Part shown: positions 30,040 through 37,617 of the stretch, piece after piece
Position numbering within the stretch: the first letter of the stretch is position 1
How the letters are laid out: each line of letters opens with the position of its first letter
Virus record (IMG/VR): IMGVR_UViG_3300029267_001495
Coordinates: 1-37,737 of that record
Strand: one strand, 5' to 3'
DNA length: 37,737 nt
DNA from: a virus
Translations under genes and position numbers: made by a program
Notes under the pieces: generated by a model
What the model was told of the DNA's origin: nothing
Database searches by the model: none
The model's input: the letters and a program-made list of their open reading frames with translations, nothing else

Positions 30040-30953
30040 GGCGCCCTCCGAGAGAAGCAGTCATCTCTCGCCGGACAGATCCGCGCGAAGCTGCTCGTTG
30101 GAGAGGGACAGATCCTACACAGATCCTCCGGCGGAGCGCCATCCTTTGCTCGCCAGTAATCGAGGATGCGCCGCTCGATGTCTGCCCACAGCCCGTCATC
30201 GAACAGCACGTGGAAGACCTTCACGCGCGGAATGCCCACTGGCACAATCCGCCCGCCCATCACCTTCCACAATGTCTGCTTGCCCTTGTCCACGTACGTG
30301 ATGAGCGCCTCTCTCACGCCGAGCGGGCGCATGTACGCGTGCACCTGAATCCTGTGCTCGCCGTCAGGCTTCTTGAGCGTCTCGAACCCCTCCGGCTTCT
30401 TCGTCTTCAGCTCGAAGAGGAGCCGAGGCGGACCGGGCGCATCGACCAGGAGCCCGTCCGGGTGAGCGGTGTACTTGAGCCGCTCGTCCTTCAGGGACAG
30501 CTCCTCGTAGGTGAGCACCTTCTTGTAGCCCTGGTTGCAGCCTGGACACCGCTTTGGCATGAGGCCCTGGGTCACTACTTTGTCGCAACGCGCACAGAAC
30601 CAGTTGCCCCACAGCCGACCCATCGGCCCGAGGTATCGGTTCTGCCACCACCAGTGGAGCGCGTGGCCGACATCGAAGTTCATCCGCCTGCCGGGAGAGA
30701 ACGCCTCCACCACGCGCATTGCTGGCCGCTCCATGAGGAACGACTCTCGCCTGGCGCAGACCTTGTAGAGACCCGATGCGCGGAGGTAGCTCGGGTCATC
30801 CGCCTCGCGTCTCCGTTCGTCGGTCTCCATCCACTCGTAGAGATCCTCCAAGAACACGCTGGCCGTGTCCGTCGCGGGCGTCCGCACGAGCGAGGATGTC
30901 GGAGTGATGGCGTGCTCATCGAGCAGGGCCAGAACGTCAGCTATGTCGACCAT
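30036..30953 (-). CDS. Cas4/RecB-like PD-(D/E)XK nuclease with Fe-S cysteines and zinc knuckle
   Basis: 305 residues from ATG at 30953 (GGGAG eight bases upstream), overlapping the previous gene by 13 bases. The nuclease core reads HPDGLLVD (D166), LLFELKTK (E181, K183) and RIQVHAYM (Q203), the motif II, III and QxxxY series of Cas4 and AddB-type nucleases. One cysteine (C66) lies before the core and three or more lie at the C-terminus (CRICPSPTSSFARICPARDD), the usual arrangement of a 4Fe-4S cluster. An inserted zinc knuckle (C120, C123, C136, C139) is less common. It probably resects DNA ends for RecA-mediated recombination. Confidence 0.85.
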   Translation of the reverse strand: MVDIADVLALLDEHAITPTSSLVRTPATDTASVFLEDLYEWMETDERRREADDPSYLRASGLYKVCARRESFLMERPAMRVVEAFSPGRRMNFDVGHALHWWWQNRYLGPMGRLWGNWFCARCDKVVTQGLMPKRCPGCNQGYKKVLTYEELSLKDERLKYTAHPDGLLVDAPGPPRLLFELKTKKPEGFETLKKPDGEHRIQVHAYMRPLGVREALITYVDKGKQTLWKVMGGRIVPVGIPRVKVFHVLFDDGLWADIERRILDYWRAKDGAPPEDLCRICPSPTSSFARICPARDDCFSRRAP

Positions 30954-31342
30954 CCAGCGCGCTCCCGTAGGTCGTCGTAGTCGGCCGCAGGAATGAAGAC
31001 CCAATCGCGGGGCACAGGCGTCTCGGCCTTTGCGAGCCGAACCTCGAGGACCGGCCGCCTCCCCATGTTGAGAGCCTCGTCGATGAGCTTCCTGAGCCAG
31101 CTCGCCTTGATCGTGATCCCGGCCCCCTGCGACAGCTTGCCATCGCGGAGGCAGTCGGCCCCCATCGTATCGCCGGGGCGGCCCGGTTGGTTGCCGGACC
31201 CGCGCACTTGATGCTCGCCGGTGCGCTCGGCGATGTCCTTCTCGTGCTGCTTCCAGTCGCCGGTCTTCGGCTTGTTCGCCTTGCCGAAGTAGTCGGGACC
31301 CTCGGCACGGTGAACCTCATCGAAGTAGCGAGGCCCGCTCAC
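30941..31342 (-). CDS. Holliday-junction-resolvase-like PD-(D/E)XK protein
   Basis: 133 residues from GTG at 31342, overlapping the recA-like stop (GTGA). RGSGNQPGRPGDTMGADCLR, then DGK, GITIKASWLRKLIDEALNMG and RRPVLEVRLA follow the pattern of small phage resolvases, in which the text reads R--SG--- GD---D ---E-K-T, then IK--WL-K---EA---G--PVL. Here the catalytic E-x-K is read as D-G-K (about 67-69), so activity is plausible but should be tested. It sits between the recA-like and Cas4-like genes. Confidence 0.65.
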   Translation of the reverse strand: MSGPRYFDEVHRAEGPDYFGKANKPKTGDWKQHEKDIAERTGEHQVRGSGNQPGRPGDTMGADCLRDGKLSQGAGITIKASWLRKLIDEALNMGRRPVLEVRLAKAETPVPRDWVFIPAADYDDLRERAGWST

Positions 31343-32598
31343 GACAGCTCCGACAGCACCGACACGAGCGTGGACCACGCTTTCTCAACCGCGTCCGGGT
31401 CGTTGACGAACTGGTTCTTGAGCGCGTTCTGTGTGCTGGCCTCGATACCGAGGATACTGTAGTTCCGCCCGACCTTCTCCATGAGGTACTTCCGCGAGTA
31501 CTCCCACAGACGACCCATGTTGTCGGGGTCGCCGATCCGGCGCCCGTGCGTCGGCCGCAGCCAGTACTGGAACGAACCGTAGCGCCCGTTCGGGCAGACG
31601 CCGGACTTCGTCACGCGGTAGTTGATCTCCACGTAGTCCGGCGCCGCGTCAGGGTCAGGCTTCCACCCCTGGCCGCTCTTCGAGAACTTGGGGACCTTGT
31701 CCTCCCAGCCCTTCCCGTCCTTGGTGGGGACCACGTAGTGGTACTTCCCAGCCGACAGGCGCAGGTCCAGACTGGTCGCGTAGTCGAGCCCCTTGCCGCC
31801 GGTCTGAACCTCCGGCTTGAACTGGTCGGGCGACTGTCGCAGCTGGTTGACGAGGAGAATCGTCGGCTTCTTCTCACTGGAGATGCCCAGCGCGCAGACC
31901 GCCGCCGTCCACTTGCGCACGGCCCGGTTGATGAGCTGCGCGTTGACGGCCATCGTCCGGCCCTTCATGGTCGCCTTATCGATCTCCTCCTTCGACGTGA
32001 TGTGCGCGACCGAGTCGACGACCACGAGACCGATGTTCGCGCCCTTCTCCCGGATCGCCGAGTCGACGAAGTCGACGACGTGTTGTCCGGTCGGCGGTTG
32101 CTGCACGAGAATCCGGTCCAGGTCAATACCGTGATCGGCCACGCGCTTCCACATATCGGCGAGCCTGTGCTCGGCGTCGATGTAGAGAGCTGGCGCCTTC
32201 GGCCGGTCGACGCCGGACTCCTCCCCGTGCTCGCACGGACCCCGCTTGTAGCAGAGCGCACAGTGCTTCTGCCAGGCGAGGACCGAGTTGAGCATCGTGC
32301 CGGTCTTCCCCGCCTTCTCGAGCCCGTAGATCCGGTGAATGCGCCCACGCCGCCAGCCGCCGAACGTCGCGATGTCGAGGCCGATGTTGCCCGTCGAGAA
32401 GCAGGGAATCTCCTGCACGCCCTCGGACGCGACGATGATCGTGTCCGGCCACGCCTTCTTGGCTTGGGCCGTGAACGCAGCGAAGCCGTCTTCCTCGGCC
32501 TTCTTCTTCTTGGCCGCCTTCTTGGGAGCCGCCTTCTTAGCGGCGGCCTTCTTCGCAGTCTTCTTCTTCTTGGCGGCCTTCTTCTTGGCAGCCGCCAT
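31339..32598 (-). CDS. RecA-like recombinase with histone-like N-terminal tail and Cys insertion
   Basis: 419 residues, ATG at 32598 sharing one base with the previous stop (TGATG). Core: Walker A GLEKAGKT (92-99), YIDAEH with the catalytic acid (about 139-144), Walker B LVVVDSVA (191-198), and ILLVNQLRQSPDQF near loop L2. It should form filaments on single-stranded DNA for homologous recombination. Two oddities: residues 1-38 are almost only Lys and Ala (AAKKKAAKKKKTAKKAAAKK), like a histone H1 tail, and an insertion CALCYKRGPCEHGEESG (113-129) supplies a potential zinc site. Neither is usual in RecA or UvsX. C-terminal about 120 residues may be a separate DNA-contact region. Confidence 0.9.
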   Translation of the reverse strand: MAAAKKKAAKKKKTAKKAAAKKAAPKKAAKKKKAEEDGFAAFTAQAKKAWPDTIIVASEGVQEIPCFSTGNIGLDIATFGGWRRGRIHRIYGLEKAGKTGTMLNSVLAWQKHCALCYKRGPCEHGEESGVDRPKAPALYIDAEHRLADMWKRVADHGIDLDRILVQQPPTGQHVVDFVDSAIREKGANIGLVVVDSVAHITSKEEIDKATMKGRTMAVNAQLINRAVRKWTAAVCALGISSEKKPTILLVNQLRQSPDQFKPEVQTGGKGLDYATSLDLRLSAGKYHYVVPTKDGKGWEDKVPKFSKSGQGWKPDPDAAPDYVEINYRVTKSGVCPNGRYGSFQYWLRPTHGRRIGDPDNMGRLWEYSRKYLMEKVGRNYSILGIEASTQNALKNQFVNDPDAVEKAWSTLVSVLSELS

Positions 32599-32963
32599 CA
32601 GGACTTGGCCAGCTGATCCAGCGCCGCGAGCATCTTCGGCAGCTCGACCTGCATCCGCTCCTTGACCAGATCGTAGGCGACCTCGGCTCCCTGGGGAAGC
32701 TCCTCCATGTAGCAGGGACGGTCGACGCCGAGCGTGACCTCACCGGCAACCCAGTCGCCGCGCACGGTCTGCTTGCTCTTCCGCACGGACAGCCCGGCCT
32801 TGGCGATGGCGGGCTGCACGGCGAACTTGTGGACCTCGAGGGTCTCGGTCAGCTCGGACTCGCCGTCCGAGTCGTCGGTCCCCACCTTGACAGTGCGCAG
32901 GACCGTGATCGTGGTCGCTGCAACAATCGAGGGGGCAACAGGTTCAGTCGTCGTCTCGGCCAT
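32598..32963 (-). CDS. Unknown 121-residue protein
   Basis: ATG at 32963, GGAGGAACAAG upstream, overlapping the previous gene by 20 bases. Thr/Val-rich beta strands (PSIVAATTITVLRTVKVGTD, LEVHKFAVQPAIAKAGLSVR) and a helical C-terminus (ELPKMLAALDQLAKS). Position directly before the RecA-like gene suggests a recombination accessory such as a single-strand-binding or mediator protein, but no OB-fold signature is certain. Not recognised. Confidence 0.65.
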   Translation of the reverse strand: MAETTTEPVAPSIVAATTITVLRTVKVGTDDSDGESELTETLEVHKFAVQPAIAKAGLSVRKSKQTVRGDWVAGEVTLGVDRPCYMEELPQGAEVAYDLVKERMQVELPKMLAALDQLAKS

Positions 32964-33462
32964 CTTGTTCCTCCTTCAGGACGGGCATACCCTCGGCGAG
33001 CGCCTTTCCCCACTCCCGTTCTACCCGGGCCTTCAGACTCCAGTGCGGTTCCCTCTTCTGGGATTGGCCGATCAAGAGCGGCGCGAGCCAGTTTACGAAC
33101 TCCTTCGGGTACCAGCGCCGCCCGCGCTCGTCGATGATCCGGTTGATGGGGATAATCCCCTTGTCCTCGTAGCGCCGCAGGGTCGCCTTGCTGACGCCCG
33201 TCTCGTCGGAAAACTGGCCCAGCCCAACGAGGAGGATCACCCGACCCTGGTAGGGGTACGGGCGCGGCTTGTTTCGCCCCCGGCCGCTCCGCTTCTTCCG
33301 GCCCTTCGGCTTGTAGCGCGCCCGCGACGCAGCCTGCTTCGCCTTGCGATAAGCATCGTCGGTCCGGTAACGCCTGCGCTTTCGCGCGAGCGCCCGTTGT
33401 CGCTCCTCAGCCGAGTCGTAGCTGATGAACTGCGCCCAGTCGCCGCCGGTACCGCCGGTCAC
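32944..33462 (-). CDS. MerR-like HTH protein with basic N-terminal half
   Basis: 172 residues. GTG at 33462 overlaps the helicase stop (GTGA). The C-terminal half contains FSDETGVSKATLRRYEDKGI then RGRRWYPKEFVNWLAPLL, a MerR-type winged helix (T-vS--TLRrYe-kGli...R-yyp). The N-terminal half is very basic (RKRRRYRTDDAYRKAKQAAS, KPKGRKKRSGRGRNKPRPYP). No metal- or drug-binding domain follows, so it is probably a phage DNA-binding or excisionase-like factor rather than a classic MerR sensor. Its place between helicase and recombinase suggests a role in replication or recombination. Confidence 0.75.
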   Translation of the reverse strand: MTGGTGGDWAQFISYDSAEERQRALARKRRRYRTDDAYRKAKQAASRARYKPKGRKKRSGRGRNKPRPYPYQGRVILLVGLGQFSDETGVSKATLRRYEDKGIIPINRIIDERGRRWYPKEFVNWLAPLLIGQSQKREPHWSLKARVEREWGKALAEGMPVLKEEQDGRDDD

Positions 33463-34949
33463 TTGCGCCCCTTGCCCCGGGGAGGAACCCGGGTAACTTC
33501 CTGAACCTTGAACCCTCGCCTCCTGAACCAGTCTCGCCGCTTGCACCACTTGTCGCGCCCATACGGCGTGTCCTCGTAGACCTCGACAATCATCAGCGGC
33601 TTGCGGTCGTGCCCTTCGGCCTTCTCGCGCAACCGACCAGCTGGCTGCTCGGGATCGCCCGGCGGCGTCCCGAAGAACTCGGTATCGAGCTTGGGCGCGT
33701 CGAAGGCGTCTCGCGCCATCGCGAAGGTCGCGAAGATGATGTCCGCCTTGAGCACCCACGCGCGCTGGTTCACCTTCAGCCCCCTCTTCAGGTGGCCGGT
33801 CACTGGCATGTTCGGCGGCGGTGCGCGAAGCCGCGCCAGGCGCTCGATCGCTGTTAGAGGATCGAGGAGCCGGGAGAGCTTCTCTCGCATCTCCACCAGG
33901 TGGTCGACACGGGAGGAGAACACCAGAATCGACCGCTGCTTGACGGCCGCGTTCTTGATCTCCTCGACGAGCATGTCGGTACGGTCCTCGTCGCCAGCGA
34001 GCACGTTGTCGTACTTGGACGGGTGCCCCTCATCGCCCATCTCCCACTGGCCGGACGAGTCCTTCTCCCACTTGCAGTAGGAGCCCCACGGGTAGGTCTT
34101 CTTCCAGAAGATCGCCGTTACCGTTGGGGCCTGGACAGCCCCCGTACGGATGCGCTTGGCGGTGTAGCCGACCTCGCCGAACGTCCAGTTGATGATCTGG
34201 TCGAGCCCGTCCTTTCTGGTCGGATTGGCGGTAAGCCCGAGTCGGTATCGGGCCGGGAACAGCCCCACCGTGTCCTTCCACTCCGGGGCGCCGAAGTGCG
34301 GCGTCTCGTCGCCGATCAGGAACCCGATCTGCTCGTACAGCTCGTCCGGGTACCTGCGAGCGAGGAGGCTCTGGATCATCATGATCGTGACCGGCCTGCC
34401 CAGATCGCATCGGTCGCTCTGCACGATCCCGATGTCATCCTCGGAGAGACCGAGCACCTTCATCGCGTCCTCGGTCCAGTGATCGACCATGTGTCCGTTG
34501 TAGACCGGAATACCGATGAAGCTCTCGAACTGGGCGCCGATGACCAGCCCCGACACCGTCTTCCCGGTACCCGTGCCCGAGCAGAGCACGCCTGCGCCGT
34601 GGCGCTTGAGGTACTCGATCATTGCTGGTACGGCCTTGACCTGGCCGCGCTCGGGATCGAGCGTCGCCTTGACCCGGAACTGGTAGCGGCGGCCGGTGGT
34701 CCACGCCCACTCCTCGACCAGCTGCCACATCGACATCGGCTCGAAGTGGCGTGGGATCCAGAGGTAGCCGTCCTCCTCCCGGTAGCAGCGGACCGTCCTG
34801 GGCGGGTTGTCCCCCCAAGGCCGCGAGACCAGGGTGAGTTGCTGCTCGAGGAACTCCCGCTGGTCATCATCCAGCTCGTCGAGACGAATACCTAGTTCAC
34901 CCCGAATGATGGCGGCAGGCAGTGTCTCCTCAAGAGATGCGGAACTCAT
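33459..34949 (-). CDS. Superfamily 2 DNA helicase
   Basis: 496 residues, ATG at 34949, nine bases after the previous TAG. Motif I CSGTGTGKT (123-131), motif II GDETPH (213-218, a DExxH box), motif III-like GLTANPTR (238-245), motif V/VI region IIFATFAMARDAFDAPKLDT and PEQPAGRLREK (QxxGRxxR). The N-terminal 100 residues may be a DNA-recognition part. This is the UvsW/RecG-like type of phage ATPase that remodels branched DNA. It fits the downstream recombinase and resolvases. The ribosome binding site is weak (GGGGG too close), so coupling to the upstream gene is likely. Confidence 0.85.
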   Translation of the reverse strand: MSSASLEETLPAAIIRGELGIRLDELDDDQREFLEQQLTLVSRPWGDNPPRTVRCYREEDGYLWIPRHFEPMSMWQLVEEWAWTTGRRYQFRVKATLDPERGQVKAVPAMIEYLKRHGAGVLCSGTGTGKTVSGLVIGAQFESFIGIPVYNGHMVDHWTEDAMKVLGLSEDDIGIVQSDRCDLGRPVTIMMIQSLLARRYPDELYEQIGFLIGDETPHFGAPEWKDTVGLFPARYRLGLTANPTRKDGLDQIINWTFGEVGYTAKRIRTGAVQAPTVTAIFWKKTYPWGSYCKWEKDSSGQWEMGDEGHPSKYDNVLAGDEDRTDMLVEEIKNAAVKQRSILVFSSRVDHLVEMREKLSRLLDPLTAIERLARLRAPPPNMPVTGHLKRGLKVNQRAWVLKADIIFATFAMARDAFDAPKLDTEFFGTPPGDPEQPAGRLREKAEGHDRKPLMIVEVYEDTPYGRDKWCKRRDWFRRRGFKVQEVTRVPPRGKGRK

Positions 34950-34958
34950 ACCCCCGTT

Positions 34959-35621
34959 CTACCCTCTTGGATCGACAGAGGGTGTCACCGATTCTTCAAG
35001 ACTTACGTCACCCGGGTCGAAGTCGTTCCACCACGTCGTGTGGTCGCACTGGGAGCACACGAGAGGCTTGTCCTGGGCTCGGGCCGACTCCCAGATCGAA
35101 TCCGGGATTTCACGCCCGCAGACGCAGCGAGAGGGGCTCTGGAGGGCCAGGAGCATCACCTCTGCGACCTGATCTTGGATCCCAGGCGCCTTGCTCTCGC
35201 GCTGGCCAGCGACGTTCAGGTCCCGGGGCCGGACCTGGGCCAGCCAGGCGCGGATCGCCTTCGCGACCTGGGCGTTGGACTCCTTCGGGCGGTCCGGCTC
35301 TAGCCAGACGTGCATCGCCGGGCGGTGATACTGCTTCGCGAGCTTCAGGGTCAGCGCCGACCCCCCGCTCGCGTGCTCCTCCCGCGTGAACACGATCGTC
35401 GCGTCAGAGCACTCGACGTTCATGCGCGTCCGGTCCGGGTAGAGGCCCGACCCGCACGGCGTCATCGGGTAGCAGTCGGGGATCTTGCCGTCCTCGGCTT
35501 TCCGGTCGTCGGTACAGTAGCCACCGTGGAGGTAGCCGAGGATCGCGGCAGCGATCAGGCCACCACGATCGGCCCCCGTCTGACCCCCGCTCACGATCGA
35601 TTGCGGGTAATGAGCTTGCAT
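34959..35621 (-). CDS. SLOG-superfamily (cpYpsA-type) protein with C-terminal zinc ribbon
   Basis: 220 residues from ATG at 35621, overlapping the methylase gene by 31 bases; a GTG at the stop junction (GTGAGC) is an alternative but would remove the first beta strand. YPQSIVSGGQTGADRGGLIA (5-24) is the glycine-rich nucleotide-binding signature of the YpsA-like Rossmann family, and RDLNVAGQRESKAPGI is its second conserved motif. Members are annotated as putative molybdenum carriers; no substrate is proved for this type. The C-terminus adds CVCGREIP and LVCSQCDHTTWW, a zinc ribbon that is not part of the core family. Possibly binds a nucleotide-derived ligand. Confidence 0.8.
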   Translation of the reverse strand: MQAHYPQSIVSGGQTGADRGGLIAAAILGYLHGGYCTDDRKAEDGKIPDCYPMTPCGSGLYPDRTRMNVECSDATIVFTREEHASGGSALTLKLAKQYHRPAMHVWLEPDRPKESNAQVAKAIRAWLAQVRPRDLNVAGQRESKAPGIQDQVAEVMLLALQSPSRCVCGREIPDSIWESARAQDKPLVCSQCDHTTWWNDFDPGDVSLEESVTPSVDPRG

Positions 35622-36415
35622 GTCTCCTCGTTCAGTGGCAGGTACCGCACGCGCGAGCCGCAAGAGCACTCCCACGACGACCCGTTGAGGCGCATGAGCG
35701 CAGCGCACCCTGGACACCGCTCGCTCGCTTCCCACACCCCCTCCAGGTGCTTCTTGCCGGAGGCGTTCTGCGCATTCACCAGCGGTCGGAACGGTAGCCA
35801 GGTTGCCGAAGCGTACTCGCACACGATCACCTGGCCCCGGCGAGACCGACACCAGCGCGCGAGCCGCCTGTAGTCCATCGACGAGGCGTCACAACCGCGC
35901 GCGTATCCCATGCCCGCCGGGTTCGCCGCGCGAGACGCGGAGTCAGCTGGCACCTGGTAGGGCGGATCGATGAACCATGTCGCCTCATCGTTCGGCGCCC
36001 GCGTGTAGTCACCCTCGATGACCTCGACCCGGCCGCGTACAGCTCGCAGGATCCTCGCCACCCGCCGCCGCATCCTGCGGAACTCAGTCGCGGCACGCTC
36101 GGTCACCTTGAACGTCTTGCACTTCGCCAGAGCGTTGCTCGCGGCCGAGCACATGATGAAGTAGTCCGTGGTCCGATCACCGACGTCCGGTAGCGGGTAG
36201 CTCTCGACCTCCTCGGGGGACATCCCCAGCAGCCGCCGCCACAGCTCGGCGACGCGCGGGTCCTTCTCGACCAGCACCGCGCGCAGGCCACCATCCTGCT
36301 CCAGGTGACGCATGGCGTATCCGGCAGAGCCCGCGAACGGCTCCACGATCAGCGAGTGCTGCGGAGCCGGATAGCGCTTGGCGTAGCGGTTCTTCGCCCC
36401 GTAGTAGTAGAACAC
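35591..36415 (-). CDS. D12-class DNA adenine methyltransferase with zinc ribbon
   Basis: 274 residues from GTG at 36415, preceded by GAGAGAGG. FYYYGAKNRYAKRYPAP then VEPFAGSAGYAMRHLE (24-39) is motif I with its N-terminal FxGxK-like region, and FIDPPYQVP (148-156) is the DPPY catalytic motif of the Dam/D12 family. It would methylate the N6 of adenine in a short DNA site, either protecting phage DNA from restriction or marking it. The C-terminus carries CPGCAALMRLNGSSWECSCG, a zinc ribbon beyond the usual enzyme end. A 33-base gap upstream holds TAGAAC, of uncertain meaning. Confidence 0.9.
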   Translation of the reverse strand: MFYYYGAKNRYAKRYPAPQHSLIVEPFAGSAGYAMRHLEQDGGLRAVLVEKDPRVAELWRRLLGMSPEEVESYPLPDVGDRTTDYFIMCSAASNALAKCKTFKVTERAATEFRRMRRRVARILRAVRGRVEVIEGDYTRAPNDEATWFIDPPYQVPADSASRAANPAGMGYARGCDASSMDYRRLARWCRSRRGQVIVCEYASATWLPFRPLVNAQNASGKKHLEGVWEASERCPGCAALMRLNGSSWECSCGSRVRYLPLNEETCKLITRNRS

Positions 36416-36448
36416 CGGCCGACCTCTCTCGGACGCTATCGTTCTACC

Positions 36449-36676
36449 CTAGAGGTTCGTGCTCTCGACCGTCCCGTAGTAAGAACGGAACCGATCACAC
36501 CTCGCTACCCGCGCAGCGATCTCGGGATCCTCCAGTGCGGCCAGCCGCTCGACGGCGGAGGGCTCTCTCAACAACACGCGGAGCGGCTCCATCGCCTCGT
36601 TGTAGTGCTTAGAGATCGGCCCGTTCGGCCTGTCGACCTGGTGGAACTCGCCGGTCACCTCAAGCCGCGACGACAT
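36449..36676 (-). CDS. Small unknown protein (75 residues)
   Basis: Start at 36676, overlapping the preceding gene by 17 bases. MSSRLEVTGEFHQVDRPNGP then EPLRVLLREPSAVERLAALE and a basic end. Short and mostly helical. No family recognised. It sits between a beta-rich small protein and the adenine methylase. Confidence 0.55.
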   Translation of the reverse strand: MSSRLEVTGEFHQVDRPNGPISKHYNEAMEPLRVLLREPSAVERLAALEDPEIAARVARCDRFRSYYGTVESTNL

Positions 36677-36995
36677 ACTGCGCGCGGCGCGACGTGATGC
36701 CTGAACTCACGGTCGTGTCGATCGAGAGCAGACCCGTGATGAAGTCCACTTCGCCTGCGAGCGTCCCATCGGGCGCGATCAGCTCTCCGGTGGGCTGGGA
36801 CCACAGGTAGCCGTCCACGAAGACGGAACCCGGCTCGACCGGCGCGTCGGGGAGCTGGTAGCGCTGCGTGCCGCCTACCACAACGTCGTCGTCGAGCGGG
36901 TAGATCACGACGGTCTTGTCCCGCGTCGTGACGGTCGGGTTCTTGGACCAGAAGTAGCCTGGCGGCGGCCACAGCACGTGAGCCGGATTCGTCAT
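36660..36995 (-). CDS. Small beta-rich protein (111 residues)
   Basis: ATG at 36995. The sequence (TVTTRDKTVVIYPLDDDVVV, PGSVFVDGYLWSQPTGELIA, and DFITGLLSIDTTVSSGITS) is almost all beta strand with Gly/Asp turns, and recalls small tail-, baseplate- or fibre-associated phage proteins. Being among DNA-modification genes it might instead be an unrelated beta-barrel. Not identified. It starts four bases after the methyltransferase gene ends. Confidence 0.6.
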   Translation of the reverse strand: MTNPAHVLWPPPGYFWSKNPTVTTRDKTVVIYPLDDDVVVGGTQRYQLPDAPVEPGSVFVDGYLWSQPTGELIAPDGTLAGEVDFITGLLSIDTTVSSGITSRRAQYVVAA

Positions 36996-36999
36996 ACTC

Positions 37000-37617
37000 C
37001 TACTCTACCAGGCCGCCTTTGGAGGGCTGCGTGGCTGGCATGACCCGTGGGCCGGTCACCGGTGTTTCCGCCAGCAGGTGGTTCGCCTCTCGACAGAACG
37101 ACGGCGAACCATCGATGCCGATGAACCTCCGGCCGGTCCGCTTGGCCGCGACGCAGGTCGTCCCCCAGCCAGCGAACGGATCGAGGACGATGTCGCCGGG
37201 GTGCCCGTCCGTCTGCGCGAAGGTGTACATGCTGATCAGCCGGTTGGGCAGTGCCTCGGGGAACGGCGCCGGGTGCCCTGTTTTCCTGGCCACGTTGGCC
37301 GGGTAGATCCACCAGATCTGCTTGGTCAACTCCATCCACTCCTCGGACGTGAGCTTCGACGCTTCCTTGATCGCCGAGTCGTACTTGGGAGGCTTGCCGG
37401 GCTTGACGAACACGAGGATGAACTCGACGTAGTTCCGTTCGTAGAGGTTCGGCGGGAAGGGATAGCTGCCGAACATCTTCTCAGTGGTCTGCTTCTCCCA
37501 CGCGTAGAGACTGTAGTAGAGCAGGTCCGTGTCGGTCAGGATGTCAGTCTTCAGATCGCCGGGCAGGTCGAGCAGCAGCCGCGTGTGCGTCTTTGGCCAT
37601 CGCAGAACATCCCACAT
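37000..37617 (-). CDS. DNA N4/N6 methyltransferase, apparently lacking the N-terminal DPPY part
   Basis: 205 residues read from ATG at 37617. The C-terminal half is clear: ARKTGHPAPFPEALPNRLIS, then VLDPFAGWGTTCVAAKRTGR (SAM motif I) and FIGIDGSP, the order of beta-class enzymes. YAWEKQTTEKMFGSYPFPPN and NYVEFILVFVKPGKP correspond to the region after the catalytic motif. The SPPY/DPPY catalytic motif, which belongs about 80 residues before YAWEKQ, is absent: upstream in this frame there is a TGA within 13 codons of the ATG. No such motif is visible in the other frames up to the window edge. It is a truncated gene, a frameshift, or a split enzyme. Confidence 0.7.
   Translation of the reverse strand: MWDVLRWPKTHTRLLLDLPGDLKTDILTDTDLLYYSLYAWEKQTTEKMFGSYPFPPNLYERNYVEFILVFVKPGKPPKYDSAIKEASKLTSEEWMELTKQIWWIYPANVARKTGHPAPFPEALPNRLISMYTFAQTDGHPGDIVLDPFAGWGTTCVAAKRTGRRFIGIDGSPSFCREANHLLAETPVTGPRVMPATQPSKGGLVE

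Noticed and set aside
34950-36448. Repeated GGGTAGAACG near 34960 and 36440 as a regulatory motif
   Set aside because: At 34960 the TAG is the stop codon of the preceding gene, and at 36440 the motif follows a stop directly; the repeated string is probably a by-product of tight stop-start junctions.
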